Source: Cloacimonetes bacterium UBA5284
GTDB lineage: Bacteria; Cloacimonadota; Cloacimonadia; Cloacimonadales; Cloacimonadaceae
Direction of reading: 5' to 3'
Assembly (NCBI GenBank): GCA_002410505.1
Contig: DHSO01000040.1
Span: forward strand, 1 to 64,000
DNA: 64,000 nt
The first letter of the stretch is position 1. Each line of letters begins with the position of its first letter. The notes below the pieces were generated by a model, which saw only the letters and a list, made by a program, of their open reading frames with translations, searched no databases and had not been told where the DNA came from. The translations under genes were made by a program, and so were the position numbers. Shown piece by piece: positions 1 to 9,083 of the stretch.

Positions 1-1
1 A

Positions 2-18
2 TGCGGCTGAAAGCCGCA
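2..18. other. Short perfect hairpin at window edge
   Basis: A 7-bp perfect inverted repeat (TGCGGCT / AGCCGCA) with a 3-nt loop. A T-run (TATTTTT) follows only about 20 bases later. It may be part of a terminator for a gene left of the window, but it is not a textbook terminator. Confidence 0.3.
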
Positions 19-159
19 GCCAAGGTCGTGCGCCGGTATTTTTCCTCACAAAATGGCGTATCCATTTAGTAGTGTACAAGCATGGGGAAAGCTGCCTGAT
101 GGCTTAAAGCAATTGTTCAGATTCCTGATGCTTGGAAAAGCGGATTGTAGAGAAATGTC

Positions 160-188
160 TTGACTTTTTGCCATTCCACCAGGATTAT
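160..188 (+). promoter_or_regulatory. Candidate sigma70-type promoter for the caspase-fold gene
   Basis: TTGACT at 160-165 and GATTAT at 183-188 are 17 nt apart and match the -35 and -10 consensus at 5/6 and 4/6 positions. Transcription would start near 195, just upstream of the Shine-Dalgarno AGGAG and the ATG at 217. This argues that the in-frame codons between 160 and 216 are not translated. Confidence 0.5.
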
Positions 189-216
189 GAACAAAACAAT
201 ACGAATAGGAGAAATC

Positions 217-1011
217 ATGAAGAAATACGCAGTCTTGCTGATGTTGATGCTCCTCAGCCTCAGTGCCTTTGCCCAAAGGAAAGCTTTGGTGATCGGCAAC
301 AGCGGATACTACAAGGACAAGATTCCTACCAGTCTGAATGATGCTCAGCTTGCCGCAGATGCCTTGAAAGCGATTGATTACGAGGTATCTCAATACAGCG
401 ATTTGGATTATCCTGCCACAGTGTCTGCACTGGACAACTTCAAGAAAAGCCTGACAACCGGTGACGTGGCGGTATTCTATTATGCCGGCTTCACCAAACA
501 GATTGCCGGGAAAAACTATCTGGTGCCCTACAGCAAAGACAAGGTAGATGATCTGGATAAGAAATTGATCAGTGTGGACGTGGCCCTGGAAGCTCTCAGC
601 AGAGCCACGAACTCATTCATGTTTCTGGAAAACAGAACTTTACCACGCTCTTTCTTAAAGGCTATGTGTCCCAAAGACAAGGGACTGGAATCTCCGCAAC
701 GCCTCAATGCCAATCAAGGCTTTACTATGGCCTCGGCGGTTGGCAAAGAATTGAAGGCACAGGGAGAGCGTTATAGCATATTTACATATTCACTGTTCAA
801 CAAAATTACTACTGACATGTATGATTACCCGGTATTGATGAAGAGTGTGCAAGATGAAGTATACAGCTTTACTTCGAAAGATCAGAAACCTTTTTGGCAG
901 GGTAATCTGAAAGCTCCATTCACATTTTGGGAGCCGACTCAGCAGTTGAAATTCCCCTTCCGTCTGCCCTCTTATCGAGGCTTGGATGGAGGTGGGAGTT
1001 ACAATTTCTAA
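217..1011 (+). CDS. Secreted caspase-like (peptidase C14) domain protein, apparently catalytically dead
   Basis: 264 aa from the ATG at 217, which has AGGAG just upstream; a longer in-frame start at 160 would cover the promoter. Residues 1-19 form a signal peptide (MKKYAVLLMLMLLSLSAFA), so the protein is exported. The next 90 residues have the caspase/metacaspase fold signature: RKALVIGNSGY, then NDAQLAADAL, then VAVFYYAGF and GKNYLVP. In active family members the last block reads YYAGHG, with the catalytic His; here it is YYAGFT. The expected Cys block (LDACRNNP) is replaced by FLENRTLP. Both members of the dyad are therefore missing. The likely role is binding or scaffolding rather than proteolysis (inference). 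It is monocistronic, followed by a terminator, and convergent with sprA. Confidence 0.75.
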   Translation: MKKYAVLLMLMLLSLSAFAQRKALVIGNSGYYKDKIPTSLNDAQLAADALKAIDYEVSQYSDLDYPATVSALDNFKKSLTTGDVAVFYYAGFTKQIAGKNYLVPYSKDKVDDLDKKLISVDVALEALSRATNSFMFLENRTLPRSFLKAMCPKDKGLESPQRLNANQGFTMASAVGKELKAQGERYSIFTYSLFNKITTDMYDYPVLMKSVQDEVYSFTSKDQKPFWQGNLKAPFTFWEPTQQLKFPFRLPSYRGLDGGGSYNF

Positions 1012-1024
1012 TTCTTTGTATCAA

Positions 1025-1052
1025 CGGGCGGTCTCAGGGCCGCCCGGTTTTT
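1025..1052 (+). terminator. Rho-independent terminator
   Basis: Perfect 7-bp GC-rich stem CGGGCGG (1025-1031) / CCGCCCG (1040-1046), 8-nt loop, then G and five T. It lies 14 bases after the stop of the caspase-fold gene. There is no T-run on the other strand, so it serves the plus strand only. Confidence 0.85.
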
Positions 1053-1182
1053 GCCTTCATGCTACTAATCTTAGAGTATTATCAGGATTCTTTAACCGAT
1101 ATAAACCCCATCATCAAACTGCAATCAATCTATGACAAAGGATGATGTCCATAGATAAATCCAAGGGCAGATAAAATCGGGA

Positions 1183-4100
1183 TTACAAGTTTACTTCTAC
1201 CCACACACCCAGACTGAAAATACGCGTACCGTCATCCCGCTTGCGGTCTGAATTGATCTCATAGCTGGAGGTTAATCCGCCGCGGATATTGCGGTCAAAT
1301 TGGTAGCTGGCCCCGGGATTGATAGTGAAGCGGGAAGTATCTCGATCCACTTGAGAATTGTCGCGACCCTTGGTAACATCTTTACTCTTGTCGTATGAAA
1401 TACCCATGGAAGAGGATAACTGATTGCTAATGTGGATCTTTTTACCCGTGAAGGGAATGGTAAAACCGCGTCCGGCAGTGAAGCTATAGGTCAGATTACC
1501 ATTTACGGTCATGGTGTCGCTGGTTTTAACTATGTTGTATGTTTCCATATCAGTGATGTTTTCGGTCTGAGCCACTGAGAAGCTGAGGTTAGTATTCAGT
1601 TTGTTTACTATGTTTCCGGAGAAGCCGATCAGCGGACTCAGAGATATGGTCTTTGCTTCTTGTTTGGGCTTCACCCAATCGATATCGCCGCTGGCTCTGG
1701 TAGTATATTGAAATCCGGTATTCAAGCGTGCGCCTTGCAGATAATTAGATAGTCCAATCCAGGGCTCCCAATTCATCAGACTGAGTGTGACATCGGGGAA
1801 AGTGGTAGATTTATTTTGCTGACTGGCAGAGGAATGGCGTCTGTTGAAGCTGTGGGCAAAGTTGATGGTACTGTCCAGATTTCTACCAAACATGATGCCG
1901 GACGAAAGCGTGATAGTATTGTCGTTTCCAATAGCATCCACATAATCTCTGGGCATCGAGTGCGGTAACCCGAGCTGGAAGGCAAAATTTGGTGTTTCGT
2001 CTTTTCTGGAATAGTTCATCGCATAACCGTTCTGATAGGAAGCAGTGATATTTTTGATGCGGGAAAGATAATCCACTGCAGTTACAAAGGGATTGAAGCC
2101 CGGACCATCTTCTTCTTTATCATCCTTTACCTTTTTGTCCTCAGGTATATCTTCAGGATTAAGGGTATCACTCTCAGGTTTTTCAGGGTCCTGAGGCTCT
2201 TCAGAATCCGGCTGGTTAGTTGGTTCTGAAGCAGAATCCTTGTTTTCTTCGTCTCCGGCTTTCTGCTGTTTCTCTTCTTCCCGGCGTTTTTCTTCTTCCT
2301 GCTGTTTCTGCTTTTCCTCTTCTTCCCGGAGGCGACGTTCTTCTGCTTCCAGATATGCCTTTTCTTCGTCATCCGTCTGCTTCTGTTCATACATCATTTC
2401 TTCGAACTGCTTACGCGCTTCGTCGCTCATTTCATCAGGATTCATGCCCGGTTTCATATCTTCGTCATAAGCGGATTTCTTATTATCGCCTTTCTGAGGA
2501 TATTTACTTCTCAGTTTTTGCAGCCATTGGCCCAAAATGCTGGAATTCATCAGAGAGATATTTGTGCGTATGTTGCGATTGGTATTGCCGTCGCTCTGGA
2601 AAAACTCTACCTGCGATCCTTCTACGGTGTCGTAGTACTTGCGCATCATATCCGTATATCTGGCGCTTACACTGGCGCTAACGTTGAAGATTCTGGGAAG
2701 ATAGGATGGATTGTAGTTCAATCCCAGATCCTGCACATATTCAGTTTGCTTGCCAATGTTCATTTTTCCCAGATAACTTTTTTGCTTGAGATCGCGCTTG
2801 GTATTCAGCCTGGCAGTCAGATTCACGTCGCTTAAAAGTGGCCAAGTGATGTTGTTGTCGCTGGTAAAGAGCTTTGTAGGCTGAGAATTGGGAAGATCAT
2901 ACCAGTCATATACTCCATCGCGTTGCTCCCATCTTTTACTGATGGGTTCGTTGTTGTTTATGGTAAAACTGTTTGTGAAAGCAGTGGGAAAGAATCCAAA
3001 GCGATAGTTGTTAAACAGTCTAAAGCTGGTCTTCTCGCTGGGGAAATTCAGATTGTAGCCCATAGTTCCGCGCCAGGATACTACATCATCTTTAGATTTT
3101 GCGGCCCTGTTTCTGCGCTTTTCCACGTTTCCGGATATGGTGATTTTCCCTAGGCTATATTGCAAGATTTTGCTCTTGGGTGTATTGCGCATACTGTAGC
3201 CAAAGTCTGCATAATAACTGATGGATTCGGTGCGTTCTCTGGCCTTTTCCTCGGGATCGGGTATGTTGCTTACCATAAGGTCGGAGTTTGCCCGATAGCG
3301 TGGTGTTCCTTCGGTTTGGTTTCGTCTCAGCGTAATCGGGATATCCAAGCCCCAGCCAGTGGGGAAGAGTTTATTCAGGAAGTATTTATTGACAATATTC
3401 AGGGTCTTTGTGCTGGTATAGGTACTAGTCCTGCCTCGCTGAATCACCGGATTGAAGTTTTCGCTTTTGGATTCATAATCGATATTCAGAGTGGAAACAT
3501 CTGCGAATTTGGTATTCACAGACACTCTTTGGGCTATCCCGGTTTCCTGGTAGGGATTGGTCACCCGCATATCATTGTAATAAATTGTGCCGTTGAAAGG
3601 CGTATTTTGAGTGTCTGTGCGGGGATTCATCACTCCCAGACTCAACTCCCGGATCGCGGTAAGGGTTGGGCTACCTCTATAGAAATATGTGATGTCGCCC
3701 ACAGTGAGAGTGTCTGATAAAGCTCCCAGGTTTTGTTCTTTCAGAGATGTAATATCTTGCAGATCGTATTCCAATTCCAACCAGCGGTTGGGATCCATCT
3801 TGCTCATATATTCAATAGCCGGAATGCGTTGAGTGATCTGGTAGTAGTTCAAAGAGTCCGCGCCGATGCGGAAAAAGATATCCAGATCCTCTGTAAAGGA
3901 TCCTTCTGCTGCTTCGGGATACACCCAAAAGCGCAATCCTTCATAAGGCAGCAGGTTATAGGAATCTATCATGCGTTGGCGCAAAATGATCTGGTGTTCG
4001 CTAGGCAGGTTTTGAACATCCAGAGAAAGGGCGGATTCTGTAGTTTCTCTGCGATCTTCGATATATACCGTGCCCGGAGGAGAACTGTAGTGATTGGAAT

Positions 4101-7100
4101 TCTTCTGGTTGTTCACTATACCGGAGAGATAATTGGTGTTGTTTGCTGCCAGTTCCGCTTCGGAGAGGATTCTGCCATTTGCGTCCCGCACAAAAAAATC
4201 CTGCCATTTGTTGCCCACAATCGATGCGTCGGCAATCAACACACGAACCGGAGAGTCGCATTGTACCCACATTCTGGCATAAGATATCTTCTTCAAAGAT
4301 GGCGGTACTCCGGCCTGGCTGTTCACTATCGTGTATTGATCCGGATCAGTAAGCGGAATGCGATATAGAACCCAACCGTCGTGGTTTTGACCGGTAGTAT
4401 CTGCCAAGGAGATACTGAAACTGAAGTAGCGATCCAGATTGTCCAATACACCATCTCCATCCAGATCTTCAGTGTCCAGAACACGGTTCCCTTCGCTGCC
4501 ATTTATTCCGGGGTAATCTCCATTGGCATCCATGTCGTTATCTGCCAGATCAAATGGATCGTGTCCCGGTTCACCATGAGGAATTCCATCCAAGCCTATG
4601 TCCTCATCCAGAGTAAGTACACCATCCATATTGGCGTCTTCAGTGTTCAAAACACCCTCGTTACCAAACTCAGTGTAAAAATCCTCATTAATATCACCAA
4701 TATCTATGGTCAGAATCGCATCCGGGTGTTCCGTGCTTTCAAAGTGATCCACTTTTACCAGAAGCTCGATGTACTTCTTTTGGGTGAAATCAAGCTGGTT
4801 GCCCAGATATTTCATTACTCCGCTCCAGCTTTGCACGCCGGCCCCGGGCATAAACAGGTTGTTGGGCCAATGCTTCAATGCCAAAACAGTAGCGCTTTCA
4901 CGCCGTTCCCGCTCTGTAAGAGTGGAAGGATCTTCGATCTGTTCCCGGTAGATGTTTTTGGGATTATACCAGTTCATCCTGCCTTTGGCAAGACTAGTAC
5001 CAAATGGCTTGCTGCCCATTACCCAGGTCGACATTGTAACTCCCAGAGGATAGCTATCTACTATCGCCTCCATGTCGTCCACATAGGATATTTTCTTTTT
5101 TGTCTCGGAATCTCCGTAGATTGTTGGCATGGTGTATGCAACTTCTCCGCTGATGGTAAATTGACTTTCGGCAGTAGTGGAGATCAGCGGAAGGGCATCT
5201 ATCCAGCGGGTAACAAATGCCGGTTTGAAGCCAATCTCTCCGTCCACATTGGCCAACCACATATTTATGTTTTCATTGCCGATTCTAGGTCGTTTGTCAG
5301 CAACGGTTTCTGATCTATAGATCACGGTGCCGCCCAAAGCCGCGTTATCGCTAAGCCGCCAATCTGCACGCATACCGGCCAGTGTCTTGCTGGCAACACT
5401 GAACAGGGAGCGGCTTTCATAATCAATTTCTATCTTGGCATCCGGATCCTTACCGGCCGCGGAAAGGAAAGTAATGCGCCCATAATCGTAATCTACCAGA
5501 TAATCTACGTTTTCTTTCTGATCCAGGCCATTTACTTTTACTCGCACACTACCTTTCAGAATTCCACTTTGTGACAGATCAATCGCTTCCCGCCCAATTT
5601 TCCCTTTCACGGCTAAATAAAAGCTGATATCCTGATAGCGGATGGATTCGTTCTCTTCCGTATATAATATCCCGTCTCCCAAGGGCTTAAATGGTTCAAG
5701 AAAGGGGAAGATTACCAATCCGGCAGCCAGATTAACCGTGTTGTCATCCCCGTTTATCATGCCATCTCCGGAGCTATCCAGGCGCAGGTAGTCCATATAG
5801 GTAATGAATCTACCGGTACTCAAGCTGTCCGGTAGGTTATAGTTACGCGTGTTGTCCACATCTATTGTATATACATCCAAGCGAAATCCTTCACTTTTGA
5901 TATTGGTCTTGTTCATGTTGTAGATATTGCGCATCTGGTAGTGCCACACGCTGGCAGGATTGGCAGGATTGTGATCTTGATTTTTGTGACGGATTACAAA
6001 GGGGTAGATCAGATTATTGTCCGGTATCTGACTTTCCGTATCGTAGTCTGAAGAATGAACGGGAATATCGTCTTTCCTTACATACTCCACCGCCAGTGTG
6101 CTCAGTCTGTTCACTTGGCGAAGAATCGTAATGAATCCGGAATCGTAATCTGTAATGAAGTCCGTGCCCTCTATTAATTCCTCATAATACGGGGTGAAGG
6201 GCTGGGCGGGGTTGTAAAACAAGGTGTCTCCCTGAGCGTATTGGAAATCATCCGTGGGATCTCCGTTGTCCAGCCACACCTTCACGGTTCCGCTTTTGGG
6301 CAAGAGATTGGGATTCTTTATTATCCAGGCGCCGGAGGGATCGGTGCGAATTGCATTGTTGATCCAGCCTACAGGATTATCTCCGATATTGCTTTCATCG
6401 TAGATGTCGTACAATTCGTAGGGATCAGTTAGGAAATACATTGTTCTGGTAGTGTAATCCTTGCTGCGAAAGATGACGCTATCTGCCTGAGCCTGCCCCA
6501 CATAGCTCATGCTATTCTTCTGACCCTCCTCTTTGGAGGCTATCACTGTAAGGTCTAGATCTCCATATTTGAATTTGCTGGTAACTCCAAACAATCCCTG
6601 CGAACTGGTAGAATAGGATATGTAACGACTTCCGGATAGGCCCAAACTGATATTTCCCGCCTCGATGGATTGAACCACTTCGTCCTCGTCGCCTGTATAT
6701 TTGATATTCACATTATTGGGATCAAACAGCTCTTCATCCTGATTGGAGTTGTATTTCAGGTTCACAGCTATCTTTTCGCCTATGGTTCCGGTAAGTCTCA
6801 GATTTGTTTCCTGTTCCATTTTGATGTCAAAAGTACTGCGGTTCTCGGTCTCATATATGGGAATCTGTTTGCGTTTTGTGCTGCTTACCTGCAAAGTGAT
6901 CTTTTGAGTTCCATCGAGATTTAATCGTCCCGCCTTGCTTCCCAGCACTTTTTGAACGCTGCGGGGAAGGGCAATCGCGGGGAGGTCCAGCACAAATTCA
7001 CCAATGAGCCCGGTTGAAGGCATCTCGGCAGTTTGGGTGAATTGTTTGATGTTTGCCGTGAGGGATTTGCGGAAGGCATGCTTTTGCATATTTGCCAAGT

Positions 7101-7398
7101 ATCTATCGAAGGACACCGGGACAGGGGGATGCAATTGCATGTTTTCCACTATTGTTTGCACGATCACGCGTTGACGCTCAAAATCGATCTCCTCCTGGCG
7201 CGCGATATCAATTGCCGGGATCAGATAAGGACGATCTTTATAGATATTCAAGCCTTTACCGATCTTGTAGATGTCCAGCCGATTGTTTACCATGGGATAA
7301 TACGCATCTGTGTACAAATGTGGCTCAAAGACATTGGCTCCCAATATGACGGGTAAGCAGAACAGGATGAGAAACCGGCGTGTGAGCGAAGAAATCAT
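1183..7398 (-). CDS. sprA: SprA/Sov-type T9SS outer-membrane translocon
   Basis: 2071 aa with a signal peptide (MISSLTRRFLILFCLPVILG). SprA (Sov in Porphyromonas) forms the giant beta-barrel through which type IX secretion substrates cross the outer membrane. The whole length is rich in alternating beta-strand patterns with the family style (repeated YLVDYDYGRITFL-like and PDARIEIDYE-like segments, many GN/DN turns). Residues about 900-985 are Asp-rich, calcium-loop-like repeats (NMDGVLTLDED, DLDGDGVLD). Residues about 1636-1766 are a hydrophilic Glu/Lys/Gln stretch, unlike the rest of the protein. It ends in a beta-strand terminating NL. The start ATG overlaps the coaX stop by one base (TAATG), suggesting translational coupling. 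A T9SS cargo gene lies at 28.3 kb. At 2071 aa it is somewhat shorter than SprA of Flavobacterium (about 2400 aa). The family call is firm; the exact role in this lineage is inferred. Confidence 0.85.
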   Translation of the reverse strand: MISSLTRRFLILFCLPVILGANVFEPHLYTDAYYPMVNNRLDIYKIGKGLNIYKDRPYLIPAIDIARQEEIDFERQRVIVQTIVENMQLHPPVPVSFDRYLANMQKHAFRKSLTANIKQFTQTAEMPSTGLIGEFVLDLPAIALPRSVQKVLGSKAGRLNLDGTQKITLQVSSTKRKQIPIYETENRSTFDIKMEQETNLRLTGTIGEKIAVNLKYNSNQDEELFDPNNVNIKYTGDEDEVVQSIEAGNISLGLSGSRYISYSTSSQGLFGVTSKFKYGDLDLTVIASKEEGQKNSMSYVGQAQADSVIFRSKDYTTRTMYFLTDPYELYDIYDESNIGDNPVGWINNAIRTDPSGAWIIKNPNLLPKSGTVKVWLDNGDPTDDFQYAQGDTLFYNPAQPFTPYYEELIEGTDFITDYDSGFITILRQVNRLSTLAVEYVRKDDIPVHSSDYDTESQIPDNNLIYPFVIRHKNQDHNPANPASVWHYQMRNIYNMNKTNIKSEGFRLDVYTIDVDNTRNYNLPDSLSTGRFITYMDYLRLDSSGDGMINGDDNTVNLAAGLVIFPFLEPFKPLGDGILYTEENESIRYQDISFYLAVKGKIGREAIDLSQSGILKGSVRVKVNGLDQKENVDYLVDYDYGRITFLSAAGKDPDAKIEIDYESRSLFSVASKTLAGMRADWRLSDNAALGGTVIYRSETVADKRPRIGNENINMWLANVDGEIGFKPAFVTRWIDALPLISTTAESQFTISGEVAYTMPTIYGDSETKKKISYVDDMEAIVDSYPLGVTMSTWVMGSKPFGTSLAKGRMNWYNPKNIYREQIEDPSTLTERERRESATVLALKHWPNNLFMPGAGVQSWSGVMKYLGNQLDFTQKKYIELLVKVDHFESTEHPDAILTIDIGDINEDFYTEFGNEGVLNTEDANMDGVLTLDEDIGLDGIPHGEPGHDPFDLADNDMDANGDYPGINGSEGNRVLDTEDLDGDGVLDNLDRYFSFSISLADTTGQNHDGWVLYRIPLTDPDQYTIVNSQAGVPPSLKKISYARMWVQCDSPVRVLIADASIVGNKWQDFFVRDANGRILSEAELAANNTNYLSGIVNNQKNSNHYSSPPGTVYIEDRRETTESALSLDVQNLPSEHQIILRQRMIDSYNLLPYEGLRFWVYPEAAEGSFTEDLDIFFRIGADSLNYYQITQRIPAIEYMSKMDPNRWLELEYDLQDITSLKEQNLGALSDTLTVGDITYFYRGSPTLTAIRELSLGVMNPRTDTQNTPFNGTIYYNDMRVTNPYQETGIAQRVSVNTKFADVSTLNIDYESKSENFNPVIQRGRTSTYTSTKTLNIVNKYFLNKLFPTGWGLDIPITLRRNQTEGTPRYRANSDLMVSNIPDPEEKARERTESISYYADFGYSMRNTPKSKILQYSLGKITISGNVEKRRNRAAKSKDDVVSWRGTMGYNLNFPSEKTSFRLFNNYRFGFFPTAFTNSFTINNNEPISKRWEQRDGVYDWYDLPNSQPTKLFTSDNNITWPLLSDVNLTARLNTKRDLKQKSYLGKMNIGKQTEYVQDLGLNYNPSYLPRIFNVSASVSARYTDMMRKYYDTVEGSQVEFFQSDGNTNRNIRTNISLMNSSILGQWLQKLRSKYPQKGDNKKSAYDEDMKPGMNPDEMSDEARKQFEEMMYEQKQTDDEEKAYLEAEERRLREEEEKQKQQEEEKRREEEKQQKAGDEENKDSASEPTNQPDSEEPQDPEKPESDTLNPEDIPEDKKVKDDKEEDGPGFNPFVTAVDYLSRIKNITASYQNGYAMNYSRKDETPNFAFQLGLPHSMPRDYVDAIGNDNTITLSSGIMFGRNLDSTINFAHSFNRRHSSASQQNKSTTFPDVTLSLMNWEPWIGLSNYLQGARLNTGFQYTTRASGDIDWVKPKQEAKTISLSPLIGFSGNIVNKLNTNLSFSVAQTENITDMETYNIVKTSDTMTVNGNLTYSFTAGRGFTIPFTGKKIHISNQLSSSMGISYDKSKDVTKGRDNSQVDRDTSRFTINPGASYQFDRNIRGGLTSSYEINSDRKRDDGTRIFSLGVWVEVNL

Positions 7399-8195
7399 TA
7401 GCTTTCTGAGATGAGGCTAAGCAAAGCCCAGTAAAATCCCCAGAGGGTAAGATCGTTATCCAAAATGTATTCTGAAGGACACAGAGGGGCTATGCTGGAA
7501 GCCAAACCACCTGTGAGAATTACTTTGTAGGGAGCATATTGTGAATAATCGCGGGCGATTGCGCTGATGAACCCCTCGATCATCAGAGCGTGACCCATTA
7601 AGATTCCGGAGCGCAAGGCGTCCTCAGTGTTGTTTCCGATTATGCTTGATGGTGCTACAAATTTAAATTCATTTAGTTGCGCGGCTTTGGAAAAGAGCTG
7701 AGACGCGGCGGTTTTTACACCCGGAGCGATGGCTACTCCTGCATACAAAGCATCGCTGGTGATCAATTGGATGGTGGTGGCTGTTCCTAAATCTACCACG
7801 ATAGTGGAGCACTTATACTTCGTCCAGGCAGCGAAAGCGTTGGCCACCAGATCGGCTCCCACCACCGATCTGTCTTCGATGAGATACTTCAAACCAATGG
7901 GTGAGAGTCCGTTTATGCTATAGATTCTAGAATTGCTATAGCGGGTCAGCATTTCATCCCAAACGCTGGTTAGAGAGGGAACTACGCTGCCTAAGGCGAC
8001 GTAATTGAAGGACGCAAGAGGATATTCGGGCATAATCTGCCCGATGCGGCTGAAGTATTCTCTTGGGCTGGCTTGTAGGGTGCTTGGCATGCGATAACGG
8101 GCACGCAACTCGTTGTCGTAAAAAACCGCGCACACTATATTGGTATTACCGATATCCACAACCAGGATAGGTCCTTGTACATTGGTCTTTGGCAT
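7398..8195 (-). CDS. coaX: Type III pantothenate kinase
   Basis: 265 aa, the usual length. It phosphorylates pantothenate in the first step of coenzyme A synthesis. The N-terminal ASKHA nucleotide-binding motif is LVVDIGNTN (residues about 10-18). GADLVANAFAA precedes the second phosphate-binding block VVDLGTATT, and a late ILTGGLAS closes the ATPase fold. These are the CoaX signatures, not those of CoaA. The start has AGGGATT directly before the ATG. It is the first gene of a coaX-sprA pair, and its stop overlaps the sprA start. Upstream lies the long gap holding the 11-bp palindromic array. Confidence 0.93.
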   Translation of the reverse strand: MPKTNVQGPILVVDIGNTNIVCAVFYDNELRARYRMPSTLQASPREYFSRIGQIMPEYPLASFNYVALGSVVPSLTSVWDEMLTRYSNSRIYSINGLSPIGLKYLIEDRSVVGADLVANAFAAWTKYKCSTIVVDLGTATTIQLITSDALYAGVAIAPGVKTAASQLFSKAAQLNEFKFVAPSSIIGNNTEDALRSGILMGHALMIEGFISAIARDYSQYAPYKVILTGGLASSIAPLCPSEYILDNDLTLWGFYWALLSLISES

Positions 8196-8544
8196 AATCC
8201 CTGCTCAAATAGAATTTTTGAAGACAAAAAACATAAAGAATTCTCAGCTAGAGCTAATTTGGGAAAGGGCTCAATTGTGTCAATGGATTTGTGGCATGCC
8301 AATACTCCAATCTTTAACCAGGCTAAGCTTGAGATGCAGCAGCAGCTTCTCTCCGGAACGTTTGGGCTTCTGCCAAGCCTTCAATAGAGCTATCGGTACA
8401 GGGCTTTTTTACAGTATGCACTCAAAGCGATCGGAAGAGTAGTTAACCAGCCCACAAGTGACTAGCCGCCATCGATGCTATCGACATTTTTCCACTTTTT
8501 TCGACATTTTTGTGGATCTCGGTGTCACCTCAATTGACAGTGTT

Positions 8545-8617
8545 AATCAAGTGGTCATCAAGCGTTAATCAAGCGTTAATAATTAACGCTTGATTAACGC
8601 TTGATGAAGAGGTGATG
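8545..8617. repeat. Inverted array of 11-bp units (palindromic element, copy 1)
   Basis: Three 11-bp units run into a 7-bp centre (AATAATT), followed by three units in the opposite orientation. Left units: AATCAAGTGGT, CATCAAGCGTT, AATCAAGCGTT. Right units: AACGCTTGATT, AACGCTTGATG, AAGAGGTGATG. Positions 8555-8580 and 8582-8607 form a perfect 26-bp inverted repeat around a single base. The surrounding 86 bp (8536-8621) recurs at 38350-38435 with four differences. The period equals about one DNA helical turn, which suits repeated protein binding, but an RNA hairpin is equally possible. Confidence 0.9.
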
Positions 8618-8663
8618 AACGCCATCATTACTGGAAGAAAAATGGGATTCATGTTGGTCTTTC

Positions 8664-8695
8664 CTGATTTCCGCTGATTTACCGCTGATTTACCG
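8664..8695 (+). repeat. Three direct repeats with 10-11 bp period
   Basis: Units CTGATTTCCG, CTGATTTACCG and CTGATTTACCG stand head to tail 57 bp after copy 1 of the palindromic array. The period is again about 11 bp, though the unit sequence differs. Confidence 0.7.
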
Positions 8696-9083
8696 CTCAC
8701 GTGCTATCAGAGATCACTCTTGGGGCTACGGCTGTGCTTCGTATTCAATCCTAGGCTTCAATCTATATTGTTTGACGGCAACTCAAAGTAAAAGCCTGAA
8801 AAAACCGTAGCATATTCTGGGGTTGACTGCCGAAATGACTATCTCAAGCTTTTTATACGGACTTCTTCTGATATGCTATTGATCAGTGGGGACTATAGTC
8901 TGCATTATGGCGTATCGGTATTTCGATACCATGCACAAATGGTCAGATATCTTAATGGATCCCGGACCGTTACAATAAGGTTAATCCGATCGCGCGGGGT
9001 AATGCCTGTATGTGTTGGAATCCTTAGTTCCCAGGGCTTTTGTTAATAATGATTCTTCTTTTCTACTTTGTGTCTACTGTGGC

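Larger units (their letters stand above)
8196..9083. other. 888-base intergenic gap with repeats, no convincing gene
   Basis: The gap lies between coaX and the DppA-like gene. Two short plus-strand reading frames near 8140-8442 look random and have no ribosome-binding site. What it does hold: two copies of TCGACATTTTT at about 8483 and 8504, the inverted 11-bp array at 8545-8617, three direct 11-bp-period units at 8664-8695, and a small hairpin GGTAT-TTCG-ATACC at 8917-8930. The rest (8700-8900, 8940-9083) shows nothing I recognise. Confidence 0.7.

Noticed and set aside
1128..1156. Hairpin ATCTATG / CATAGAT downstream of sprA as a terminator
   Set aside because: There is no T-run on the minus strand after the stem, so it is not supported as a Rho-independent terminator.
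4381..5313. 310-codon open frame on the plus strand
   Set aside because: It lies wholly opposite sprA, has no ribosome-binding site, and reads as composition-driven sequence. The same holds for plus-strand frames at 2220-2681, 3160-3717 and 3733-4368.
8140..8442. Two small plus-strand frames at the coaX start
   Set aside because: One overlaps coaX antisense. Both lack initiation signals and protein-like sequence.
8545..8617. CRISPR-like repeats
   Set aside because: Units are 11 bp, contiguous and inverted, with no spacers. This is not a CRISPR array, and no cas genes are present.
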